A DNA stretch of 64,000 nucleotides from Nostoc sp. S4. Lineage in GTDB: Bacteria > Cyanobacteriota > Cyanobacteriia > Cyanobacteriales > Nostocaceae. Of this stretch, positions 9,240 through 16,869 are shown one piece after another. The notes beneath the pieces were generated by a model that was given only the letters and a program-made list of their open reading frames with translations, searched no databases and was not told where the DNA came from. How positions within the stretch are numbered: position 1 is the first letter of the stretch; each line of letters begins with the position of its first letter. The position numbers and the translations under genes are program-made. The DNA is taken from contig JAQYWR010000007.1 in assembly GCA_029379225.1 (NCBI GenBank), forward strand, positions 1 to 64,000, in the 5' to 3' direction.

Positions 9240-10027
9240 AAAGGGTATAATTGAAATTCATCACAAATTTCTTCTGTAAGTTTCTGTTTATTTAACTGAG
9301 CAATCAAAGGTTTTTTGATATCTCGAAAAACTTCTTTATGATTACGTTTTAATTTAGCATACAGTGGTTCTTGCAAAGAAGTACTCTCTCCTATTTTATC
9401 TCTAACATAAATAGCACCTGGGAAAGGTAATGGCTCAATAGGTGTTCCTCGTGCTGCTAAATCCTTCTTAGCAAGTGGATGTCCTGATAAAAAGTTATCA
9501 TGCCCAGTTAAAGGTTCATTAGACGGTACTTTTTCAGGTAAACTAAACAAGCGGTAATTGATTAAGTTGCACGTTCCACACAACTTATAAAATTTTTGTT
9601 TTCTAACTATAATGTTGCTGCTTCCTTCTTCATATTCATAGCCCTTGTCAATGTACCACCCATTACTTTTGGGATTTTGAGCAACAAAACTTACTAGTTT
9701 TTTGCTGATGCAGTCATCACCATCTACAGGCATGATATGTGTTGGTTGTAGAGATTGGGCAGCTAATAGTCCAACAGCAAGTTTCTTGGTTTTATCTGCC
9801 ATTTTTTCACTATAGTTTGACCCGGGAATAGGAAAATCAACTTGGATATATTGCACTTGGGGATGATGAAAATTAATTTTAGGTATTTCATGGCAGACTA
9901 CAATAACGTGAAATTTTGAAGACGTTTGATTGCAGACTGAACGTAGACATCTTTCAAACATCTTGGATAATTCTATCCATGATGTTGCTACTTTAGGACT
10001 TTTGATTGGGATTATAAAAACTAACAT
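9221..10027 (-). CDS. Glycosyltransferase family 2 (GT-A fold), C-terminus altered by a repeat
   Basis: A 268-aa protein with a GT-A start: 'MLVFIIPIKSPKVATSW', a WIELSKMFERCLRSVCNQTS helix (about residues 17-36) and a metal/nucleotide-binding 'MPVDGDDCIS' (about residues 99-108), the extended DxD motif. This resembles short family-2-like glycosyltransferases that work on surface polysaccharides or glycolipids. Donor and acceptor are unknown. AAGGAG lies 12 nt upstream of the ATG. The last codons and the stop (after ...ENSNK) fall inside the terminal inverted repeat of MITE copy 1, so the present C-terminus is probably not ancestral. Confidence 0.75.
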   Translation of the reverse strand: MLVFIIPIKSPKVATSWIELSKMFERCLRSVCNQTSSKFHVIVVCHEIPKINFHHPQVQYIQVDFPIPGSNYSEKMADKTKKLAVGLLAAQSLQPTHIMPVDGDDCISKKLVSFVAQNPKSNGWYIDKGYEYEEGSSNIIVRKQKFYKLCGTCNLINYRLFSLPEKVPSNEPLTGHDNFLSGHPLAKKDLAARGTPIEPLPFPGAIYVRDKIGESTSLQEPLYAKLKRNHKEVFRDIKKPLIAQLNKQKLTEEICDEFQLYPLENSNK

Positions 10028-10163
10028 CTTGCTAATATCTCCTTACTTTTTTCTAATGTCTACTCTTACTTTCAATCCTCAATGAAGATGGATAGCCTGC
10101 CTTAATTAACCAGCATCAAAGTTCCAGCTAGTTACAGGAGATTTTAAAAGTAAAAATATATAC

Positions 10164-10209
10164 TTCAAAACTCTCTTTGAACTTCTCTCGTTTAGAAGAG
10201 AGTTTTGAA
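10164..10209. repeat. Perfect 14-bp inverted repeat
   Basis: The arms TTCAAAACTCTCTT (10164-10177) and AAGAGAGTTTTGAA (10196-10209) surround an 18-nt loop. It lies about 140-180 bp upstream of the glycosyltransferase start, with no U-tract on either strand. It may be an upstream RNA structure or a dispersed palindrome. Confidence 0.6.
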
Positions 10210-10440
10210 AACCATTCCTTTGTGAGAAAGCAGGCAAGAAGGTTAGGTTTTGAGTTTTTTGATATTTTATACAAAACTTTTTGAACATACTCTCAGATAA
10301 AATCGAACTTGGGCAGTGCAAGTCGTTTTCTTCTCGAAATGCAGTGCTAATGCTTTGCTAAAGCGTTGTTATATATTTATAATACATTATTAGTATTATC
10401 ACGCGTTAATAAATGTTGAAGCGGAACTAGTGTAAATTTT

Positions 10441-10542
10441 AGGGACTTTCAATTAAAAAAATATTCCATCATTTTGAAGGCAGGGGAGAGAAAGTTGTTT
10501 TGATAGGCGTCAAATAGGATAATTTATTTTCTGGAAGTCCCT
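10441..10542. mobile_element. MITE-like element, copy 2
   Basis: The ends AGGGACTTTCA (10441-10451) and TGGAAGTCCCT (10532-10542) are reverse complements at 10 of 11 positions. The similarity continues inward ('aaaaaaatattcc' against 'ggataatttatttt'). The interior 'gaaagttgttttgata' matches copy 4 at 56724-56839. There is no coding capacity. Elements of this form are non-autonomous derivatives of DNA transposons. Confidence 0.7.
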
Positions 10543-10772
10543 TACGCTAAATGCGATCGCCTTTGAGATGGCATTACACCAGAAGGCTGACAAGCCATTT
10601 GACTCGTGCCAAATGCAGCTTCAGTCGAAAGCATTTAGAGAAATCTGGCGGATAAAGCCCTTCTAACTTGCCAAGCCAATTCGACACATAGTGTTGTAAT
10701 GGGTGAATTAATCAGATTTTGGGAATAATCCTCATAGTGTTTAAAAGCATCGTTTTTGTTGGGCTGGACACT

Positions 10773-11963
10773 ATGAGAGCGCGATTTATAGAAAAAAAGC
10801 AGATTTTTTGGCGTTTGTGTGTTGTATTTTGCTGTATTTTTTGCCTTTGTCTGGCTTTAATTCCAGTACAGGCATTTACACAGTCTATTGATAACCTGCG
10901 TCAACAACAGCAACAAATGAACCAGCAGCATCAGAGTGTAGTTAACGAACGCGATCGCTTAACAAATCTCCAACAAGAGGCGCAAAAACACTTGACTGGT
11001 TTAAAACAAAATCTGCAAACTACAGATAGCTATATTCAACAGAGCGAATCGCGATTACAACAAGCTACCCAACGCCTCCAGCAGTTGGAAACTGATTTAG
11101 CTCAAGCCCAACGTTCCTATGAGGAGCGTCAAATAGCAACAGTAGCACGATTGCGTTATCTCCAGCGATCGCCAGCTAGTCAGGGATGGGCAGTTTTGCT
11201 CCAAAGTCAAAATATCAGCGACTTTATCAGCCGTCGTCATCAGTTGAAGTTAGTCTATCAAGCAGACCAGCAAATTTTACGAAAACTCAACGACCAAGCA
11301 AACTCAATAAATCAGCAAAAAACAGAAGTAGAAGCTCAAAAAAACGAAATTGCTTTGATTCGCGAGCAGCTACTCGCCCAAAAAGCCGATTATCAAACCC
11401 AGGCGCAATCACAATCAGAATTGATTCAACGCCTAAATAGCGATCGCCTCGCCTTGGAAGCAGCCCAAAATCAGCTAGAAAGAGAATCCAAAAATTTGGA
11501 AGTTTTGATTCAACAAAAGGTAGCAGAAGCGGCGGCGCAAGCAAAAACCAACAGCCGTACAAGCGTTATTATTCAGGGAACTGGGATGCTAGCTTATCCT
11601 AGTGATGCTCCTACTAGCAGTCCCTTTGGCTGGCGGATGCACCCAATTCTGGGCTATCGTCGCTTTCACGCAGGTTTAGATTTTGCTGCTAGCTATGGTA
11701 GTACAATTCGGGCAGCCGATTCTGGAACAGTGATTTTTGCTGGCTGGTATGGTGGTTATGGCAAAGCTGTAATTATCGACCACGGCAAAGGCATTACTAC
11801 ACTGTACGGACATACCAGCGAGTTGTATGTTACCGAGGGACAAGCAGTAGAACGAGGACAAGCGATCGCTGCTGTTGGTTCCACAGGTTTATCGACTGGG
11901 CCTCACCTCCACTTTGAAGTGCGGCGCAATGGTTCGCCCGTCAACCCCGCCGATTATCTTTAA
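10773..11963 (+). CDS. EnvC/NlpD-like murein hydrolase activator (LytM/M23 domain)
   Basis: A 396-aa exported protein. It has a signal peptide (basic MRARFIEKKQ, then a Cys/Leu-rich core, with cleavage near VQAF), a long coiled coil rich in Gln (about residues 25-250) and a C-terminal LytM domain (about 275-395). The metal-site residues of an active M23 peptidase are all visible: HAGLD, YGH and HLHFE. Because active residues are kept, it may cut peptidoglycan itself rather than only activate amidases. An upstream TTG at 10719 in frame would bury the signal peptide, so the ATG at 10773 is preferred. Its role is probably cell-wall remodelling at septa. Confidence 0.9.
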   Translation: MRARFIEKKQIFWRLCVVFCCIFCLCLALIPVQAFTQSIDNLRQQQQQMNQQHQSVVNERDRLTNLQQEAQKHLTGLKQNLQTTDSYIQQSESRLQQATQRLQQLETDLAQAQRSYEERQIATVARLRYLQRSPASQGWAVLLQSQNISDFISRRHQLKLVYQADQQILRKLNDQANSINQQKTEVEAQKNEIALIREQLLAQKADYQTQAQSQSELIQRLNSDRLALEAAQNQLERESKNLEVLIQQKVAEAAAQAKTNSRTSVIIQGTGMLAYPSDAPTSSPFGWRMHPILGYRRFHAGLDFAASYGSTIRAADSGTVIFAGWYGGYGKAVIIDHGKGITTLYGHTSELYVTEGQAVERGQAIAAVGSTGLSTGPHLHFEVRRNGSPVNPADYL

Positions 11964-12003
11964 GCGATCGCCAATTCGGCTGCAAATGCGATCGCAAGCG
12001 TGC

Positions 12004-12009
12004 TATAAT
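12004..12009 (+). promoter_or_regulatory. -10 box of the tRNA-Arg promoter
   Basis: A consensus TATAAT ends 12 nt before the first base of the tRNA. The -35 region 17 bp upstream (tgcaaa) is a poor match to TTGACA. Confidence 0.5.
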
Positions 12010-12021
12010 ATTAGAGATTAA

Positions 12022-12094
12022 GGGCGCGTGGCTCAGTGGATAGAGCAACAGATTCCGGTTCTGTGGGTCGGGGGTTCAAATCCCTCCGCGCTCG
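12022..12094 (+). tRNA. tRNA-Arg (anticodon CCG)
   Basis: The 73-nt cloverleaf folds fully. The acceptor stem is GGGCGCG with CGCGCTC (one G-T pair), the D arm is GCTC..GAGC, the anticodon stem is ACAGA/TCTGT with loop TTCCGGT and anticodon CCG, and the T arm is GGGGG/CCCTC (wobble) with loop TTCAAAT. The discriminator is G and CCA is not encoded. It reads CGG arginine codons. Confidence 0.95.
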
Positions 12095-13172
12095 TTGTAT
12101 AGATTACCAAATTATTTGTCCAGATTGACTAATTGTAGGCGATCGTAATTTCGCTTAAAATTAACAAGAATTTTTTTAGTAGTTATTTAGACAATTTACT
12201 TGGGAATATTACATAAAGGGTCAAATTTCTCTAATAGCTTGCAAACTTAGAATTAAGAGTTCTCAAAGGATACAAAGAGTTTGCTCTACAATGCCAAAAA
12301 TTTAATTTAACTTCCTCAAAAAACAAGTGTTTAAATTTGGAGCAATTATATGGAATCGAAGCCAAATGCTCATATTAACAATAGTATATGGATTCTTGCG
12401 CTTCTTCCTGAGAGACTCCGTGGATATATATAGCAGGAGGCAGGAGGCAGAGGGTAGCTATACTGAAGGTAAAACTATTACTATTCCTAGCTTTCACGCT
12501 TGTCATTATGTCCTAAAGGGTGTGACTACGGCTGTACGTAAAAAATTAGATGGTGGTCAGCTTTTTATTGAACCTTTAGTAGATGGTCTTCCACTTACAA
12601 ATGGACGAATAGTATAAGAATTTCATGTCTAAATATATTGTCCTAATATTTTAAATCTGCTTCTGATAGTTCACCATCACCGTAAACCTCATAAAACATC
12701 TTTAATACCAACCATCTACCCATAGAGCCGAAATCTTAAACTTTGCCCCACACCCTACAGTTTAAACATTTTGACAATAAGGTAAATTTGTAGCTCGCAT
12801 ATCTGTGCGTCACCTTAAACTGCCATTCAATCTTGTGACAAGGTGACTGTAAGTACCTACAACTGTTGTCAGCCAAAGACGGAACAACTATTTTTTATAC
12901 AGAAGAAAATGGATTTTCAGAATCTTGTAATATGAAAAAGTTGGATAGTATTTAGGCTAATTAATTCTTTTCAAAGAGGAATAAATAAAAAGCGGTAAAA
13001 ATCAGGCAATACTTTTGAGAAAGTCTGATAATATCAGCTTTTTAAAAATCAGATAAACATAAAAACAAATTAATGGTAAATTAATCTTGTTTAGCTAATT
13101 TATAAATGAAAAATAAACTTTTATAAAAAAGCATAAGATATTTCCATTCTTGCTTTGAAAAGGACAGCCTTG
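12095..13172. other. Long intergenic region with possible gene remnants
   Basis: No confident gene is found in about 1.1 kb. A 96-codon plus-strand frame at 12327-12617 contains a GGCAGGA-type repeat run near 12433-12456, and its second half reads like protein (KKLDGGQLFIEPLVDGLPL), but no family is recognised. On the minus strand a 26-codon frame at 12643-12723 (start MGRWLVLKMFYEVYGDGELS) also looks protein-like and is cut off upstream. Both may be remnants. The last 250 bp are very A/T-rich upstream DNA of the AAA-CHASE2 gene. Confidence 0.5.
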
Positions 13173-15905
13173 ATGACAGCAGCTAAGTTAAACTTTGAAT
13201 ATCAAATCGGAGGTAGTCTTGAGAGTAGCGCTCCTAGCTATGTGGAACGACAAGCCGATTTAGAATTTTATGAAGGGTTAAAAGCAGGTCAGTTTTGTTA
13301 TGTATTGAACTCGCGACAAATGGGTAAGTCTAGCTTGCGAGTGCGGACAATGCAAAGGCTGCAAGCAGAAGGGATAGTCTGTGTTTTTATTGACCTGACA
13401 GGAATGGGTACGCAGAATGTAACTTTGGAAAAGTGGTACGCAGGGATTGTCCAATCTCTGGTGAGTAGTTGCCAACTGCACTCAAAAATTCAATGGCGAC
13501 CTTGGTGGCGCGATCGCCGGGATTTGCTTTCATCGGTGCAGTGCTTTAACCAATTTATTGAAGAAGTACTGTTAGTAGAGGTTCAGCAAGATATAGTTAT
13601 TTTTATCGATGAAATCGATCGAGTTTTGAGTCAGAATTTCTCATTGGATGATTTTTTTGCTTTAATTAAATTTTTCTTTCAGCAACGAGAAGTTAGTTAT
13701 GAATATAGGCGTTTGACTTTTGCACTGTTGGGGGTAGCAAATCCTAACCAACTAATTCAAGATAAGAACCAGACACCATTTAATATTGGCAAGGCAATTG
13801 AACTGCAAGGATTTCAGCCTGATGAAGTGCAACCATTAATAGATGGTTTGAAAGGCAGAGTCACCAACCCCGAAACGGTTTTAATGCAGATATTAGAATG
13901 GACAGGCGGACAACCGTTTCTCACGCAAAAGCTGTGTCAGTTGATAGTTTTAGAGTCAACTGCTCAAAGATTTTCCTTGGTCGAGCAAGTAGTCAGGTCG
14001 TGTATTGTTGAAAATTGGGAATCTCAGGACGATCCCGAACATTTGAGGACGATTCGCGATCGCATCTTGTACAGAAACGAACAACGCATGGGGAGATTGT
14101 TAGAGTTATATCAGCAGATTTTACAGCATGGAGAAATTGCTGTTGATGGCACTCCCGAACAAATCGAATTACGACTGTCAGGTTTAGTAGTTGAACGACA
14201 AGGCAAGCTTAAAGTATATAACCGCATTTACGAAGCGGTGTTTAACCAAAGTTGGGTTGAGCAAAAGTTAGCACAGTTGCGACCTTATGCAGAAGCGATC
14301 GCTCTTTGGTCAGCCTCAGCTTGCCAAGATGAATCCTATCTGTTGCAAGGACAAGCTTTACAAGATGCCTTAGCTTGGGCATTAGGTAAAAGCCTTGGCG
14401 ATTTAGATTATCAATTTTTAGTTGCAAGTCAAGACTTAGCCAAACGCCAAGCCCAAACGTCACTGCAAGCATTAGCACAAGCCAGCAAACTTTTGGCACA
14501 AGCCAGACAAAAAGCCAAACAGCAAGTTTTGCAACGTCGAATTGGCTGGAGTTGGATACCACGAATTGCCATTTGTATAACTGCACCTATACTGCTGCTG
14601 CGTTTTGCTGGGCTATTACAAGGTAGCGAGTGGAATATGCTCGATAGTTTTTTTCGCTGGCGGCTGTTGCTAGAGTCACCGGAGAAGCGAATAGCGATTG
14701 TTACTATCGACGAACAAGATATAAAAAAAGCGGGAAAGTGGCCTATCCCAGATCGGGTTTTAGCTGAGGCAATTGCTAATATTAAAGCCCAAAAACCGAG
14801 AGCAATTGGTTTAGATATTTTTCGAGATTTGCCAGTAGAACCTGGGCATCAAGACTTGGTTAACATCTTCCAATCAACTCCTAACTTATATGGAATTGAA
14901 AAAGTCGTCGGCAAGAAAATTAATACTGTCGCACCTCCTCCCACTCTCAACCCAGAAAGAGTAGGCTTTGCCGATCAAGTGGTAGATGCAGATGGTAAGG
15001 TACGGCGTGCCTTATTGTCAGTAGATTTCTCCAAAACTGAAGTGCGCTACAGTTTGGCATTGAAGTTGGCACAACACTATCTACAGTCTGAAGGAATAAA
15101 CCCAGAAGTAATTGACAACGACCCCCAACGTCAGCGGTTGCGTTGGGGGAAAGCAGTCTTTGAGAGGTTTGAGGGCAATGACGGCAGCTACGTTCGTGCT
15201 GATTCTGGAGGTTATCAGATTTTGCTGAACTTTAGAGGAAATCAGCAAAATTTTGCTACCTTCTCTTTAACAGATGTATTGGAGAAACGCATTCCCTTTG
15301 ATAGTTTACGCGATCGCCTAGTTCTAGTCGGTACTACTGCCGAAAGCATTAAAGATGTACTTTATACACCTTACAGCAGCGGTCTATTGAATTCCGCTCG
15401 ACCGATGACAGGGGTAACTGTTCATGCCAACATTGTCAGTCAAATCATTAGTGCTGCTTTGGATAACAGACCTTTGCTTCATGTTTGGCAAGACCCGATA
15501 GAATGCTTTTGGATTTTAGTCTGGGCGGGATTAGGAGCAGTCATCAGCCGACAGTTGAGGTCTTCAATTGCGATCGCTGCCAGTATTGTCTTTGTTAGTG
15601 CGGGGCTTGTAGGAGTTGGCTTTTTAGCCTTTTGCTGGGGTTGGTGGCTACCGATGGTGCCTTCGCTGTTAGGGTTTTTTGGGTCAGCAGTCGTCCTAGA
15701 GTTAATTACTTACAAGCAACTTGAAAAACTCGAATTTCATCAGACTTTGGCACTACTTTTAGAAATGTGCCAAGATTATCCTCTGGCGGGAGCAATTGCA
15801 ATTGAATACCTCAAGCAGTCAGAAAGCCAAGAGCGTCAAGCTTCGATCGAGCAACAGTTGGGAGAAAAACAGTTAGCTAATTCTCCAATCGCAATGGTTG
15901 AGTAG
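13173..15905 (+). CDS. AAA-like ATPase fused to a CHASE2 sensor domain
   Basis: A 910-aa membrane protein. The N-terminal AAA-like ATPase (PF14516 type, about residues 10-370) shows the family opening 'YQIGGSLESSAPSYVERQAD', a P-loop-like 'NSRQMGKSSLRVRT' and Walker B 'VIFIDEIDRVL'. A transmembrane helix near 465-485 precedes a CHASE2 domain (about 490-735; 'SPEKRIAIVTIDEQDI', 'RAIGLDIFRDLP', 'LVLVGTTAESIKDVLYTPY'). Three more helices follow (about 755-840), then a short cytosolic tail. CHASE2 is a periplasmic sensing domain, so this should be a signal-gated ATPase. I chose the ATG at 13173, with AAGGA 9 nt upstream, over an in-frame TTG at 13155. Its 3' end overlaps the convergent DUF928 gene by 29 bp. 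Confidence 0.9.
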   Translation: MTAAKLNFEYQIGGSLESSAPSYVERQADLEFYEGLKAGQFCYVLNSRQMGKSSLRVRTMQRLQAEGIVCVFIDLTGMGTQNVTLEKWYAGIVQSLVSSCQLHSKIQWRPWWRDRRDLLSSVQCFNQFIEEVLLVEVQQDIVIFIDEIDRVLSQNFSLDDFFALIKFFFQQREVSYEYRRLTFALLGVANPNQLIQDKNQTPFNIGKAIELQGFQPDEVQPLIDGLKGRVTNPETVLMQILEWTGGQPFLTQKLCQLIVLESTAQRFSLVEQVVRSCIVENWESQDDPEHLRTIRDRILYRNEQRMGRLLELYQQILQHGEIAVDGTPEQIELRLSGLVVERQGKLKVYNRIYEAVFNQSWVEQKLAQLRPYAEAIALWSASACQDESYLLQGQALQDALAWALGKSLGDLDYQFLVASQDLAKRQAQTSLQALAQASKLLAQARQKAKQQVLQRRIGWSWIPRIAICITAPILLLRFAGLLQGSEWNMLDSFFRWRLLLESPEKRIAIVTIDEQDIKKAGKWPIPDRVLAEAIANIKAQKPRAIGLDIFRDLPVEPGHQDLVNIFQSTPNLYGIEKVVGKKINTVAPPPTLNPERVGFADQVVDADGKVRRALLSVDFSKTEVRYSLALKLAQHYLQSEGINPEVIDNDPQRQRLRWGKAVFERFEGNDGSYVRADSGGYQILLNFRGNQQNFATFSLTDVLEKRIPFDSLRDRLVLVGTTAESIKDVLYTPYSSGLLNSARPMTGVTVHANIVSQIISAALDNRPLLHVWQDPIECFWILVWAGLGAVISRQLRSSIAIAASIVFVSAGLVGVGFLAFCWGWWLPMVPSLLGFFGSAVVLELITYKQLEKLEFHQTLALLLEMCQDYPLAGAIAIEYLKQSESQERQASIEQQLGEKQLANSPIAMVE

Positions 15906-16644
15906 CGATCGCATCTAACCCAGCAGACTTGAGAAAGTTAGTCCAGATATCTGCTACGGCTTGATTGTTAGGTTGAGTGTTTTTAATTCGAGCTAGGGCG
16001 ATCGCGGCATCGTACCAAATTCCTTGTTGACTGTAAGCATTTGCCTGCTCTAGATCTGTCTTTTGATGATTCTGAGATTGAGGTAAAACTACACGGCGTA
16101 CCCATGAGGTAATTGCCGGATCGTTAGGGCTAGGTCTTTCCCCGCATACCAACACCATAGCCCACTGATAATTTTTGCCTACTTCTAGAGGAGGTGCGCT
16201 GTCCGCTGACTTGAGGCTAATAATCCCAGGTTTACCTGCGATCGGAATGAAGGTTTGGGAATAAATCAGATTGTCTTCTGCAATCAAGCTTAAGATTACT
16301 TGCTTGGCAGATGTTGACGATAAATACACCAAAAATGTCGGACGATCTGCTGTCGTTAACCCAAAGTTGCTGCCAGAGGGCACAAGGGCTATCGAATGGG
16401 GTTGGTTGGATGGTGTAGTAGTTGATGTGGCATCTTGAGGACATTGTAAATTGCCACGCGACCCTGCTGATAATGTAGATTCTGGCTGACCCTGACTTGG
16501 TGGTGGTTTGAATATTATCTGCTGGTTTTTTGAGCGATTAGTTGGCGTAGGAATATTTGTAGTTGATTGGGCAATTGTGGGTTGCGTCCCAATTAGAAAC
16601 AATCCTACGGCAATTAAATAAATCAACTGTTGACTATTTAACAT
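15877..16644 (-). CDS. DUF928 secreted protein
   Basis: A 255-aa protein with a signal peptide (MLNSQQLIYLIAVGLFLIG..., cleavage near TIAQS). A Pro/Gln/Thr-rich linker (about residues 27-80) is followed by the DUF928 domain. Its features are 'SIALVPSGSNFGLTTADRPTF', 'VYLSSTSAKQV' and 'EVGKNYQWAMVLVCGE' at about residues 85-165, a beta-sandwich-like stretch, and a helical end ('ANAYSQQGIWYDAAIAL'). The function is unknown. It is the last gene of a leftward tpsB-tpsA-CHAT-DUF928 series, with a gap of about 225 bp after the CHAT gene that holds a heptamer repeat. GGAAG lies 7 nt before the start. Confidence 0.85.
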   Translation of the reverse strand: MLNSQQLIYLIAVGLFLIGTQPTIAQSTTNIPTPTNRSKNQQIIFKPPPSQGQPESTLSAGSRGNLQCPQDATSTTTPSNQPHSIALVPSGSNFGLTTADRPTFLVYLSSTSAKQVILSLIAEDNLIYSQTFIPIAGKPGIISLKSADSAPPLEVGKNYQWAMVLVCGERPSPNDPAITSWVRRVVLPQSQNHQKTDLEQANAYSQQGIWYDAAIALARIKNTQPNNQAVADIWTNFLKSAGLDAIATQPLRLEN

Positions 16645-16694
16645 CGGTTATCTTCCGGTAAAGTCAAACGTCCTTAAAGTGATACTAAGTAGAA

Positions 16695-16722
16695 GGCAGG
16701 AGGCAGAAGGCAGAAGGCAGAA
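16695..16722. repeat. Tandem heptamer repeat GGCAGRA x4
   Basis: Four contiguous 7-bp units (GGCAGGA, then three GGCAGAA) lie between the DUF928 and CHAT genes. This is a short tandemly repeated repetitive sequence of the type common in filamentous cyanobacteria. Shorter runs of the same word occur near 12433, 26497, 45600 and 47220. Confidence 0.8.
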
Positions 16723-16869
16723 AGGAAAAGCCAGTTGATAATAGGGTTTCACAGATTGACATTTTACATTTAATTATGTCCACCTACTTAATTAAAAATT
16801 CTCAATTCCGAAAACACAGTAAATTTCTTGCAAAAATCCAGTCCCCATTGCCAATCCCCTACTTGCTAT

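Larger units (their letters stand above)
10028..10772. other. Intergenic region with a hairpin and MITE copy 2
   Basis: This is divergent upstream DNA between the glycosyltransferase and the LytM peptidase genes. It holds the hairpin at 10164-10209 and the MITE-like element at 10441-10542. I see no credible gene: a 71-codon frame at 10106-10321 on the minus strand is largely made of the hairpin and has no ribosome-binding site. Confidence 0.6.

Noticed and set aside
9002..9241. 79-codon plus-strand open frame after trmFO
   Set aside because: It runs through MITE copy 1. The same words in the opposite orientation give a similar frame at 55095-55319, which shows they are repeat-encoded and not genes.
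10106..10321. 71-codon minus-strand frame upstream of the glycosyltransferase
   Set aside because: It is dominated by the 10164-10209 inverted repeat, with no start signal or motif.
12327..12617. 96-codon plus-strand frame
   Set aside because: It includes a GGCAGGA repeat run and has no ribosome-binding site. The second half is protein-like, but no family could be named, so it is kept only as a possible remnant in the intergenic entry.
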